Shown here piece after piece: positions 35,100-43,507 of a stretch of 64,000 bases of DNA. The translations under genes were made by a program, and so were the position numbers. Position 1 is the stretch's first letter. Each line of letters starts with the position of its first letter. This stretch comes from Paracoccus benzoatiresistens (GTDB lineage: Bacteria; Pseudomonadota; Alphaproteobacteria; Rhodobacterales; Rhodobacteraceae): NCBI RefSeq assembly GCF_026913015.1, contig NZ_JAPTYD010000004.1, positions 175,962 to 239,961 on the forward strand, read 5' to 3'. Under the pieces are notes generated by a model. It saw nothing but the letters and a program-made list of their open reading frames with translations. It did not search any database and was not told the origin of the DNA.

Positions 35100-37007
35100 C
35101 TAGTTCCGCGCGGGCATCATGCGAACCAACGCCGAGGGCGCGCTTTCCCTGCCATCCGCGCCGATCGCCGTCACGCGCCAGGCGCTGACCGGAAAGGGCA
35201 GGATCGCGCCCGGCACCGTGGTCTGCCGCGGCGGCAGCGCGTTGCCCGCCGGCCCAAGGGCCTCCAGACGAAACCGGGCGGGCGCGACGCCTTCGGGCAC
35301 GCGCCAGATCATCTCGCTGGCGCCATTGTTCAGCAGGGCCTGGAAGATCGGCAGGGGCGTGGCCAGGCTGCCCGCCGACGCATCCGCGGGGGGCAGGGCC
35401 TCAAGGCGGCGGCCGGCGGCGGGCAAGCCGGAGGCCGCGGCATACCACAGCCGCGCCGACGCGAGGCTGAGCTCGACCCCTGCCCCGGTTTCGTAAAGCT
35501 GTCCAAGGTAATAGCCCGCGCGCGCGCGCCCCCGGATCGCTGCGCGGGCATAGGGGACGACCGCCGCGGCGGGGTCGCGTGTCTCGACCTCCAGCGCCTG
35601 TTTCATCAGCGCCTCCGCGGTCGGTTCGGGCGTCACGTCGACCGGCCGGAGGTCGGGGATGCCCCTGTGCCACGCGGCGGTTGCAAGCGGCAAGGTTCCT
35701 TGGACGGACGCGGGGGCGACCGCCCGTTTCAGCGCCAGGTCCGCCGCGGGCCGGGCCGGAATCGTGGCGGCCGGGGCCAACGCCGAGTCCGGCTGAAGCC
35801 ACAGGAACGCCGCGCCGGCGGCCATGCCCAACGCGGCCATTGCTGCCACCGCCCATGTCCCTCGGCGCTTGCCCGGATCGGCCTGTGGCGGATGCGGCTC
35901 CGGATTGGCCAGGGCATGACGGGCCTGGACCCGTGCCGCCAGGGCGGAACGCCGGGCATCCGGTTCAAGAATGTTGCGAGAAATGCCGGGTCCGCCTGCC
36001 GGCGCAGCCGGTGCCGTCTGCGTTTCCTGCCGAGGAGGCGTGCCTTGCGGATCGGCTGTGTCTGAGACGGTTGCGGGCACGGGGGGCGAAACGGCAGGAG
36101 CCGCATCGTTGTCCGGCATCTGGCGTATTGCGGGGGCGGTCGGCACGGCGGATTGCGGCACCTCTGTCGGTGCCCGGCGAAGATGGCTCAGCGCGCCGAT
36201 CGTCGTTGCTTGCTGCAGCACGGTCCGGACCCAAGGGGCGTCAAGCCGCGTCATGTTCTTCGATGCAGCGGTCCGCAGGCAGTGGTCGGCCATGACGTTG
36301 ATCAGCCGGGGCAGGCCCTGGCCAAAGGCATGCAGCACCTGCATTGCGCCCGGGTCGAAGATCGGCTCGCGCGCGCCCGACCGCCTCAGCCGATGCTCGA
36401 CATAGTCCGCGGTGTCATTCTCGCTGAAGCGGGACAGGACCGCGCAGGCGCTTTCCTCGATCGGCAGGTCGCGCAGTTCCGGCGCGGCCAGCAAGGCGCG
36501 CAGGTCCGGCTTGCCGATCAGCAGCACCGTCAATCCGCCCCCCTCTGGCCCCCCGGCGGTCAGCGAGGCCAGGGCGGATATGTCGTCGATCGCCAGCGCC
36601 TCCGCTTCGTCCACGGCCAGCACGGTGATCCTGTCCTTTGCCCGCATCGCCGCGGCGAACCGGCGGATCCGCTTGGCCGAGAGCGCGGGGCTGTCGTTGC
36701 GCCGGTCCGGCAGGTCCAGCGCCCGGCGCGCCTGCACGCATATGTCGTCGTCCCGGGGATGAAAGCGCCAGATCAGCCCCATGATCCAGTCCTTGCGGTG
36801 CCTGGCCCGCAAGAGCTTCAGCAGGGTCGTCTTGCCCGTTCCCGCCTCTCCGGTCAGCACAAGCAGGGGCACGCGCGCCGCGATCCCCTTTTCCATCCAT
36901 TCGAGCATGCGCTGGTGGTCCGGCGAAGCGTGCAACAAAGCCGGCTTCGGCGTCATGTCGAACGGCGCCCCACGAAGGCCGAAGTGATCAAGATAAGTCA
37001 CGGACAT
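35100..37007 (-). CDS. ExeA/GspA-like AAA ATPase with membrane anchor and Sel1 repeat
   Basis: A 635-residue protein. The N-terminus has the ExeA pattern (YLDHFGLRGAPFDMTPKPAL), Walker A GEAGTGKTTLLKLL near residue 53 and Walker B VLAVDEAEAL near 134; PRLINVMADHCLRTA is the family's C-terminal helix. A Pro/Ala linker leads to one membrane helix (TWAVAAMAALGMAAGAAFLW, near residue 385). A periplasmic part follows with a Sel1-type repeat (GYYLGQLYETGAGVELSLAS) and a beta-rich end. ExeA ATPases drive envelope assembly of secretins through a periplasmic part. I chose ATG 37007. It converges on the TAXI gene with an 18-base gap. Confidence 0.82.
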   Translation of the reverse strand: MSVTYLDHFGLRGAPFDMTPKPALLHASPDHQRMLEWMEKGIAARVPLLVLTGEAGTGKTTLLKLLRARHRKDWIMGLIWRFHPRDDDICVQARRALDLPDRRNDSPALSAKRIRRFAAAMRAKDRITVLAVDEAEALAIDDISALASLTAGGPEGGGLTVLLIGKPDLRALLAAPELRDLPIEESACAVLSRFSENDTADYVEHRLRRSGAREPIFDPGAMQVLHAFGQGLPRLINVMADHCLRTAASKNMTRLDAPWVRTVLQQATTIGALSHLRRAPTEVPQSAVPTAPAIRQMPDNDAAPAVSPPVPATVSDTADPQGTPPRQETQTAPAAPAGGPGISRNILEPDARRSALAARVQARHALANPEPHPPQADPGKRRGTWAVAAMAALGMAAGAAFLWLQPDSALAPAATIPARPAADLALKRAVAPASVQGTLPLATAAWHRGIPDLRPVDVTPEPTAEALMKQALEVETRDPAAAVVPYARAAIRGRARAGYYLGQLYETGAGVELSLASARLWYAAASGLPAAGRRLEALPPADASAGSLATPLPIFQALLNNGASEMIWRVPEGVAPARFRLEALGPAGNALPPRQTTVPGAILPFPVSAWRVTAIGADGRESAPSALVRMMPARN

Positions 37008-37519
37008 GTGTCCGATGATGATGCCCGCTTGCTCCTTTTCACGCAAGCGGCATGTATCGCCTGCGCCCCCGGACAGCCGCAGCCCTCTGCGGCACGGATG
37101 GGTATCGCCAACGGCAGCGCCGCGCTGACGGACCGAAGCAGCGCAGGGCCGGACAGTGCGGTTAGGTGCGGGCAGTTCGCTGCGTTCAAGCGTGGTGCTG
37201 ACCAAAAGGACAACTTTCCGCCGACGTAAAGATCAGACATAACAAACCCATCAGCCGAGCGGCCTTTTGTTTCTGTTTGCGAGTGCGCGCCGCCCGGCTG
37301 AGAAGCCCCCCTCCACTGATCGCTGTCGTTTTCCCTTGGCCGGCTTGAGCCGAGCCTCGCGCCTCCATGGCCAGAATGCTGAACCAGCTTGGCCGGGGAA
37401 TGGGCTTCAGGCCAACTATCCCCGAAACGATCCACAGAAATTGTGGACAACTGTCCCGCGATGGCGGAAGTCTTCCGCAGCATCATGGGCGGGCATCGGG
37501 TCCGTCAGGAGAAATCACC
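37008..37519. other. 512-base gap with two hairpins and paired DnaA-box-like sites
   Basis: CCGCTTGC/GCAAGCGG (37025-37050) loops out the AAGGAG upstream of the ATPase gene, and GCCGCAG/CTGCGGC (37076-37093) forms a tight hairpin. TCCACA and TGTGGA at 37431-37447 are inverted copies; the right one extends to a 9-mer one base from the DnaA box. I see no gene. Confidence 0.3.
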
Positions 37520-37711
37520 TTGGACGAATACTGTATCTGCTTGCGCGACAATCCGCATTTCCGCCTGACCAGGGATGGCCAGGGCTTTGACGCCAACGCG
37601 GCCCCCCTCGTCTTCCCAACTTACGAGGAGGCCTATGACTATACGCTGCAGAACAACACCAGCCCGCAGCTGGAGGGCGTTTCGGTAGAGATCATCAAGT
37701 CGGGCATCTGA
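37520..37711 (+). CDS. Small hypothetical protein (TTG start)
   Basis: A 63-residue protein starting at TTG 37520, supported by AGGAG at 37507-37511 with an eight-base gap. It begins LDEYCICLRDNPHFRLTRDG and ends LEGVSVEIIKSGI. It is acidic and soluble, and its codon use fits the neighbouring genes. I recognise no family. It precedes the nucleotidyltransferase gene by 115 bases that contain two large palindromes, so the two may be separately controlled. Confidence 0.6.
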   Translation: MDEYCICLRDNPHFRLTRDGQGFDANAAPLVFPTYEEAYDYTLQNNTSPQLEGVSVEIIKSGI

Positions 37712-37745
37712 GCGGGCTGGACAGCATCGCAACTCCAATGCGGTG

Positions 37746-37812
37746 TGTGCAGCAAAGATCTTTCCGCTGCACAGTTGCCTCATGTGCATCAAGAAGATAT
37801 TTGATGCACATG
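37746..37812 (+). promoter_or_regulatory. Tandem palindromic operators TGTGCA-N16-TGCACA
   Basis: Two inverted repeats share the same half-site and geometry. One spans 37746-37773 (arms TGTGCAGC/GCTGCACA). The other spans 37781-37812 (arms CATGTGCATCAA/TTGATGCACATG, 12 perfect bases). Each holds TGTGCA and TGCACA exactly 16 bases apart; the start-to-start offset is 37 bases. They end 14 bases before the nucleotidyltransferase ATG. Operator function is inferred. Confidence 0.6.
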
Positions 37813-37826
37813 GCTGGAGGTGACTG

Positions 37827-38846
37827 ATGACCCCCCTTTCCCATTCCCGCGCGGCGCAGGTGGCCTATCAGGATCTCTTGCGCCTGCATCTGGACGAAAC
37901 TGCCTCGGAGCTGATCGGCAGCATCGAGGAGCGGGAACGCAACGGGCGCACCTATCTTTATGACAAGTTCCGGATCGGCACCGAGATGAAGAGCCGCTAC
38001 CTGGGCGAGGGCACGCCCGAGCTGCGCGCCCGTCTGGCGCGCGCGAGCGAACTCAAGGCGCAGGCCGAAGGGCGCAGGACGACCATGGCGCGGCTGGCCC
38101 GCGTGCTGCGCGCCGAAGGGTTCATGGCGACGGACCGGGATACCGGATCGCTGCTGCTGGCCTTTGCGCGCGCGGGCGTCTTTCGCCTTGGCGGAACGCT
38201 GGTCGGGACGGCGGCCTATGCGCTTTACCAGGGGGAACTGGGCGTGCGCTTCGATTCCGAGGAACTGGCCCAGACAGGCGATATCGACTTCGCCAGCTTC
38301 GAGCGACTGTCGGTCGCCCTTGGCGACCATGTCGAGGAAAACCCGGGCGAGATCCTGCAGGCGCTGAAATTCGATGCCGTGCCGGGCCTCCAGGATCGAC
38401 AGGTCTGGAAATGGCGGCAGAACCGGGGCGAAGCGATGGTCGAATTCCTGACGCCTGCCTTCGGCGACGAACGGGTCAAGCCCCTGCCGGCGCTTGGGGT
38501 CAGCGCGCAGGCCCTGAACTATCTGAACTTCCTGATCGCCGATCCCATTCCGGCGATCGCGCTGTATCGTTCCGGCGTGCTGGTCCAGATCCCGCGGCCC
38601 GAGCGTTTCGCGATCCACAAGCTGATCGTGGCCGACCGCCGCCAGGGTGGCCCCGATCAGGCAAAGTCGCGCAAGGATCGCGGCCAGGCCGCCTTCCTGA
38701 TCCACGTCCTGGCACAGGACCGCCCCGATGATCTTCGCGAGGCCTTCGCCGACGCCCTGTCCCGGGGTCCGCGCTGGCGCGAACGGATCGAGGCGAGCCT
38801 GGCGCGGCTGCCGGACAGCGACGGGATCCTGCGCGCCCTTGCGTGA
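37827..38846 (+). CDS. GSU2403-family nucleotidyltransferase-fold protein
   Basis: A 339-residue protein. The nucleotidyltransferase signature is at residues 118-155: RLGGTLVGTAAYALYQGEL and AQTGDIDFA, giving the GG...GT and DxD metal-binding pattern. An N-terminal helical region (residues 1-95) and a C-terminal helical part (FAIHKLIVADRRQGGPDQAK) complete the GSU2403-type layout. This fold adds nucleotides to RNA, proteins or small molecules; some relatives are toxins or antitoxins. The target is unknown. GGAGG lies upstream of ATG 37827. The tandem palindrome directly before it suggests tight control. Confidence 0.8.
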   Translation: MTPLSHSRAAQVAYQDLLRLHLDETASELIGSIEERERNGRTYLYDKFRIGTEMKSRYLGEGTPELRARLARASELKAQAEGRRTTMARLARVLRAEGFMATDRDTGSLLLAFARAGVFRLGGTLVGTAAYALYQGELGVRFDSEELAQTGDIDFASFERLSVALGDHVEENPGEILQALKFDAVPGLQDRQVWKWRQNRGEAMVEFLTPAFGDERVKPLPALGVSAQALNYLNFLIADPIPAIALYRSGVLVQIPRPERFAIHKLIVADRRQGGPDQAKSRKDRGQAAFLIHVLAQDRPDDLREAFADALSRGPRWRERIEASLARLPDSDGILRALA

Positions 38847-38869
38847 TCCCCGGGGCGGCTGGCCCGCGT

Positions 38870-39760
38870 TCAGGCGGCGGGCTGCCTTCCCTTGTTCTGG
38901 GCCAGGCGCAGAAAGCCCGCGACATAGTCGATGGCCTTATCGTCGGCTCTGACACCGACATGCAGCCCCTTGTTGAGCCCGCCGCCAAGGCGGACGGCGC
39001 GGATCGGCAGGCCCGCGCCTTCCTCTCGCAGGATCCAGTCGGGAACGGAACTGACGCCGCGCCCCGCCGCGACAAGTTGCAGCATCATCCCCGTCGTCTC
39101 GACGGTCCGGTGGGCCTTGGGCAGGCTGTTCCCCGGCACCAGGAAGCGCGTGAAGATGTCCAGCCGCTCGGGCGCCACGGGATAGGTGATCACCGTCTCG
39201 GCCGCGAGTTCCCGGGGGGAGGCCACGTCGCGGATCGGATGCGCCTCGGGCACCGCCAGGACCAGTTCGTAGTCGAGGACACGCGTGTAGTGGATCCCGG
39301 GAAGGGTCAGCGGATCCGGGGTGATGAGCATGTCGATCTCGTGCCCCAGAAGCGCGCCGATCCCGCCAAAGCGGAAGGCGGTGCAGATGTCGAGATCCAC
39401 GTCCGGCCAGTCCGCCAGGAAAGGCGCGACCACCCGCATCAGCCATTGCTGGCAGGGATGGCATTCCATGCCCACCCGCAAGGCCCCGCGCTGGCCCTTG
39501 GCAAAGTCGGCCAGGACCCGTTCGGCATGGTCGATCTGCGGCAGCACCCTTTGCGCCAGGGCCAGCAGGTATTGCCCCGCCTGCGTCAGCCGCAACCCGC
39601 GGCCCTCTTTCTGCCAGACCTTGATGCCGTGCCGGTCCTCGAACTTGCGGATGGTATGGCTGAGCGCCGACTGCGTGACGTTGAGCCGGTCGGCAGCAGC
39701 CGTGACAGAGCCGAGCCGATCGACTTCCCGCAGGATGGCAAGATGCTGGCGGTCAAGCAT
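38870..39760 (-). CDS. metR: LysR-family regulator MetR
   Basis: A 296-residue LysR-type regulator. Helix-turn-helix at residues 2-60 (GSVTAAADRLNVTQSALSHT), then the MetR-specific effector-domain start GALRVGMECHPCQQWLMRVV. MetR senses homocysteine and activates met genes. It is divergent from metE, with 92 bases between the start codons, the classic arrangement. A near-consensus MetR site lies at its own start codon. It converges on the nucleotidyltransferase gene. Confidence 0.9.
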   Translation of the reverse strand: MLDRQHLAILREVDRLGSVTAAADRLNVTQSALSHTIRKFEDRHGIKVWQKEGRGLRLTQAGQYLLALAQRVLPQIDHAERVLADFAKGQRGALRVGMECHPCQQWLMRVVAPFLADWPDVDLDICTAFRFGGIGALLGHEIDMLITPDPLTLPGIHYTRVLDYELVLAVPEAHPIRDVASPRELAAETVITYPVAPERLDIFTRFLVPGNSLPKAHRTVETTGMMLQLVAAGRGVSSVPDWILREEGAGLPIRAVRLGGGLNKGLHVGVRADDKAIDYVAGFLRLAQNKGRQPAA

Positions 39761-39772
39761 GAGGAACCTTCA
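39760..39772. promoter_or_regulatory. Candidate MetR binding site
   Basis: TGAGGAACCTTCA differs at one base from the MetR consensus TGAA-N5-TTCA. It lies between metR and metE, abutting the metR start, which would allow autoregulation. Confidence 0.4.
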
Positions 39773-39852
39773 TGAGTCAGTGAGAGAATACCATTTCCGC
39801 TCATAGCCTGCTTTGCCTAGCCAGGTCTTGCCACAAGACACAGAGGACAGGC

Positions 39853-42105
39853 ATGACATATCAGGCAGCAAACCTTGGCTTTCCCCGCATTGGTGCCCGG
39901 CGCGAACTGAAGGCGGCCGTCGAGGCACATTGGCAGGGCAGGCTTTCCGCCGAGGAACTGGCGGCCGAAGGCGCGCGCCTGCGCCGCATCCACTGGCAGG
40001 CGCAGAAGGACGCGGGGATCGAGGTGATCCCATCGAACGACTTTTCTTTCTATGACCAAGTTCTGGACACAACCGTGATGCTGGGCGCCGTCCCCGCCCG
40101 ATTTGCCGATGCCGGCTATTTCGCCATGGCGCGGGGAACCGAGGATGCCCCGGCGATGGAGATGACCAAGTGGTTCGACACGAACTACCACTACATCGTC
40201 CCGGAATTCACGCAGGGGCAGGATTTCCGGCTGTCCTCGGACAAGCCGGTGCGGGAATATCTGGAAGCAAAGGCGCTTGGCATCGAGACGCGCCCCGTGC
40301 TGGTCGGCCCGGTGACATGGCTGAGCCTGGGAAAGTCCAGGGACGGCGTGGATCCCTTCGCCTGTCTGCCGCAGGTCGCCGCGGTCTATGGCCAGGTGCT
40401 GCGTCAACTGGCCGAGGCAGGCGCCCAGTGGGTGCAGATCGACGAGCCGATCCTGGTGACCGACCTGTCCGACGCGCAACGCCGGGCCTTTCGCATCTAT
40501 GACGACCTGGCGGGGCCGCAGATCATGCTCGCCAGCTATTTCGGGGCGCTGGACGACAATCTCGACCTTGCGCTGTCCCTGCCCGTCGCGGGGCTGCATC
40601 TGGATCTGGTGCGCGCGCCCGGCCAGTTGGCGCAGGTCCTGGGACGCACCGACAAGCTGCTGTCGCTGGGCCTGGTCGACGGCCGCAATGTCTGGCGCGC
40701 CGACCTGCCCCGCGCCCTGGAACTGGCGAAAGGCGCGGGACCGGTGCAGATCGCGCCTTCTTGTTCCCTGCTGCATGTGCCTGTCGATCTGGAACTGGAA
40801 ACGGACCTCGACGGTGAACTGAAGTCCTGGCTTGCCTTTGCCATGCAGAAGCTGGGCGAAGTCGTCACCCTGACGCGCGCGCTGAACGAAGGGACCCCGC
40901 TTCCGGATGCGGCCACCCCTCGCGCGGCCTCGGGCCGCGTCCATGATCCGGCGGTCAAGGCCCGTGCCGCCGCCGTGACCGCAGGCGATCTGACACGTCC
41001 CTCGGCCTATCCCGCGCGGCGCCATGCGCAGGAGGTGCTGGGCCTTCCCCCCTTCCCCACCACCACCATCGGCTCCTTCCCGCAAACGCCCGAGGTGCGC
41101 CGCGCCCGCGCCGATCACCGCAAGGGCCTGGTGTCGGATGCCGACCACGCCGCCTTCCTGCGCACCGAAACCGAAGCCTGCATCCGGCGCCAGGAAGCGC
41201 TTGGGCTCGACATGCTGGTGCATGGGGAATTCGAGCGCAACGACATGGTCGAGTATTTCGGCGAGAAGCTGGCGGGCTTTGCCTTCACCCGCTTCGGATG
41301 GGTGCAAAGCTATGGCTCGCGCTGCGTGAAGCCGCCGCTGATCTTCGGTGATGTCTCGCGTCCCGCAGCCATGACGGTGAAATGGGCAAGTTTTGCGCAA
41401 TCGCTGACGGGCAAGGTGGTCAAGGGAATGCTGACCGGCCCGGTCACGATCCTGCAATGGTCCTTTGTGCGCGACGACCAGCCCCGGCCCGAAACCTGCA
41501 GGCAGATCGCCCTGGCGATCCGGGACGAGGTGTCCGACCTGCAGGCCGCCGGCATCCGCGCCATCCAGATCGACGAGCCGGCCATCCGCGAAGGGCTGCC
41601 GCTGCGTCGCGCAGAATGGGGCGCTTATCTGGAATGGGCCGTCGACTGCTTCCGCCTGTCGGCCAGCGTGGCGCGGGACGACACGCAGATCCACACCCAC
41701 ATGTGCTATTCCGAGTTCAACGACATCATGCCCGCCGTCGTCACGATGGATGCAGATGTGATTTCCATCGAAACATCGCGTTCCGACATGGAACTGCTGA
41801 ATGTCTTTACCGAGCTTTCCTATCCGAACGAAATCGGGCCGGGGATCTGGGACATTCATTCGCCCCGCGTCCCCTCGCAGCAGGAATTCGAGGCGCTGCT
41901 GCACAAGGCAGCCGCCGTGATCCCTCGCGAACGTCTCTGGGTGAACCCGGATTGCGGGCTGAAGACGCGCGGCTGGCGCGAAGTGGATGCCGCGCTGCGC
42001 AACCTAGTCGCCGCCGCCAAGGCGCTGCGGGCAGGACAGCCCGCACCGGCTTGCGACATGTCCCGGCCCCAGCTGGGCAGACCGGTTCCCTGCGACTGCC
42101 ACTGA
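39853..42105 (+). CDS. metE: Cobalamin-independent methionine synthase
   Basis: A 750-residue enzyme that moves the methyl of 5-methyl-tetrahydrofolate (polyglutamate) to homocysteine in the cytosol. The N-terminal barrel begins NLGFPRIGARRELKAAVEAH. The C-terminal barrel starts near FPTTTIGSFPQTPEVRRARA and carries the zinc ligands in IHTHMCYSEFND (His and Cys), GPGIWDIHSPRVPS and VNPDCGLKTRGW (Cys). Length is normal. Start ATG 39853 follows GAGGACAGG. It is under likely MetR control from the divergent gene. A strong hairpin follows the stop. Confidence 0.96.
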   Translation: MTYQAANLGFPRIGARRELKAAVEAHWQGRLSAEELAAEGARLRRIHWQAQKDAGIEVIPSNDFSFYDQVLDTTVMLGAVPARFADAGYFAMARGTEDAPAMEMTKWFDTNYHYIVPEFTQGQDFRLSSDKPVREYLEAKALGIETRPVLVGPVTWLSLGKSRDGVDPFACLPQVAAVYGQVLRQLAEAGAQWVQIDEPILVTDLSDAQRRAFRIYDDLAGPQIMLASYFGALDDNLDLALSLPVAGLHLDLVRAPGQLAQVLGRTDKLLSLGLVDGRNVWRADLPRALELAKGAGPVQIAPSCSLLHVPVDLELETDLDGELKSWLAFAMQKLGEVVTLTRALNEGTPLPDAATPRAASGRVHDPAVKARAAAVTAGDLTRPSAYPARRHAQEVLGLPPFPTTTIGSFPQTPEVRRARADHRKGLVSDADHAAFLRTETEACIRRQEALGLDMLVHGEFERNDMVEYFGEKLAGFAFTRFGWVQSYGSRCVKPPLIFGDVSRPAAMTVKWASFAQSLTGKVVKGMLTGPVTILQWSFVRDDQPRPETCRQIALAIRDEVSDLQAAGIRAIQIDEPAIREGLPLRRAEWGAYLEWAVDCFRLSASVARDDTQIHTHMCYSEFNDIMPAVVTMDADVISIETSRSDMELLNVFTELSYPNEIGPGIWDIHSPRVPSQQEFEALLHKAAAVIPRERLWVNPDCGLKTRGWREVDAALRNLVAAAKALRAGQPAPACDMSRPQLGRPVPCDCH

Positions 42106-42111
42106 CATCGG

Positions 42112-42145
42112 TTCTCGCCGCAGGTTCCTGTTCCTGCGGCGGGAA
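42112..42145 (+). terminator. Hairpin after metE
   Basis: TTCTCGCCGCAGG (42112-42124) pairs with CCTGCGGCGGGAA (42133-42145) over 13 positions with one G-T pair and an eight-base loop, starting seven bases past the metE stop. No T run follows, so it may need Rho or act as an RNA-stabilising end. Confidence 0.5.
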
Positions 42146-42243
42146 ACTGGCGCACTTGCCCCATGCGTGGCAGGGTCAGTCAAGGTTTGCCCGCCGCGCC
42201 CGCACGAAAGAGGCTTGCCAGAATCACAAAAACATCAGACTGA

Positions 42244-42291
42244 TTACGCCATAAACAGAATAATACGGGGCAAAGCGTAACAACCGCCCCG
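42244..42291 (+). promoter_or_regulatory. repA upstream inverted repeats
   Basis: In an AT-rich leader, TTACGC (42244-42249) / GCGTAA (42275-42280) and CGGGGC (42266-42271) / GCCCCG (42286-42291) form two overlapping inverted repeats ending four bases before the repA start. RepA-type proteins repress their own promoter through such sites. Confidence 0.35.
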
Positions 42292-42295
42292 CACC

Positions 42296-43507
42296 ATGGG
42301 CAGGGACGGGGACATGGGCTACATGCCGCTGAAGACGCGTATCGACAAGCTGGTCGGCGGCCATGCCGCAGCCTTGTCCGAACGTCTGCAGACACATCGC
42401 GAACAGCTGTTCCCGCCCGATGCAAAGCGCGTGTTACGCAAGTTCACCTCGGGCGAAGTCGCCGATCTTCTGGGCGTCAAGGATGCCTATCTGCGCAAGC
42501 TGGATCTTGAAGGCAAGGGTCCTTCGCCCGAGACGCGCGCCGGGGGACGGCGCTATTACAGCCCCGCCGACATTCAGGCGCTGCGAGAACTGCTGGAAAA
42601 GGGCGCTAAATCTCCTGGGACATACCTGCCGGGGCGGCGGCCGGGGGACCATCTGCAGGTCATCACCGTGATCAACTTCAAGGGCGGCTCCGGCAAGACG
42701 ACGACCGCCGCGCATCTGGCGCAGAAGCTGGCCCTGGACGGCTACCGCGTCCTTGCCATCGACCTGGACCCACAGGCCAGCCTGTCGGCGCTGCACGGGG
42801 TGCAGCCGGAACTCGACCTGCCGGATGGCGGCACGATCTATGATGCGATCCGCTATGATGACCCCGTGCCGCTGCGCCGGGTGATCCAGCACACCTATTT
42901 CACCAATCTGGACCTGATCCCCGGCAATCTTGACCTGATGGAGTTCGAGCACGCAACCCCCATGGCCCTGCGGGAACGATCGGGCAGCTATTTCTTCACC
43001 AGGATCGGCGACGTTCTGGCCGAGGTCGAGGCCGACTATGATGTCGTCGTGATCGACTGCCCGCCGCAGCTGGGGTTCCTGACCATGTCTGCCCTGTCGG
43101 CCGCGACCGCGATCCTTGTGACCGTGCACCCGCAGATGCTGGACGTGATGTCGATGTGCCAGTTCCTGTTGATGACATCCAATCTTCTGGGGGTCGTCGC
43201 CGATGCGGGGGGCAGCATGGATTATGACTGGATGCGCTATGTCGTGACCCGCTACGAGCCGGGCGACGGTCCGCAGAACCAGATGGTCAGCTTCATGAGA
43301 TCGATGTTCGGCGAGCACGTCCTGAACCATCCGGTGCTGAAATCCACCGCGATCTCGGATGCGGGGATCACCAAGCAGACCCTCTATGAGGTTGAAAAGT
43401 CGCAGTTCACCCGCGCCACCTATGAACGCGCGATGGAAAGCCTGAACGCCGTCAACGGCGAGATCGAGGGGCTTGTTCAGGCGGCCTGGGGCCGAAGGGG
43501 GGCATGA
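42296..43507 (+). CDS. repA: RepABC-type partition ATPase RepA
   Basis: A 403-residue ParA-family protein of the RepABC class. The N-terminal ~110 residues hold the DNA-binding part (REQLFPPDAKRVLRKFTSGE, ADLLGVKDAYLRKLDLEGKG). The deviant Walker A is NFKGGSGKTTTAAHLA, Walker A' VLAIDLDPQASLSAL and Walker B VVVIDCPPQLGFLTM; STAISDAGITKQTLYEV is a RepA signature. It segregates the replicon and represses the operon. Starts at 42296, 42314 or 42323 are possible. It overlaps repB by four bases. In other RepABC loci repC follows repB; none is seen here. Confidence 0.93.
   Translation: MGRDGDMGYMPLKTRIDKLVGGHAAALSERLQTHREQLFPPDAKRVLRKFTSGEVADLLGVKDAYLRKLDLEGKGPSPETRAGGRRYYSPADIQALRELLEKGAKSPGTYLPGRRPGDHLQVITVINFKGGSGKTTTAAHLAQKLALDGYRVLAIDLDPQASLSALHGVQPELDLPDGGTIYDAIRYDDPVPLRRVIQHTYFTNLDLIPGNLDLMEFEHATPMALRERSGSYFFTRIGDVLAEVEADYDVVVIDCPPQLGFLTMSALSAATAILVTVHPQMLDVMSMCQFLLMTSNLLGVVADAGGSMDYDWMRYVVTRYEPGDGPQNQMVSFMRSMFGEHVLNHPVLKSTAISDAGITKQTLYEVEKSQFTRATYERAMESLNAVNGEIEGLVQAAWGRRGA

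Noticed and set aside
35100..37007. TniB-like transposition ATPase (mobile element)
   Set aside because: The membrane helix and Sel1 region and the lack of tniA or terminal repeats fit an ExeA-type envelope ATPase instead.
37781..37812. FNR-type box (TTGAT/ATCAA) in the palindrome
   Set aside because: The halves are in the order ATCAA...TTGAT, the reverse of an FNR site, with an eight-base spacer.
38870..39760. Generic LysR regulator of the nucleotidyltransferase gene
   Set aside because: The effector domain has the MetR-specific GMECHPCQQWL stretch and the gene is divergent from metE.
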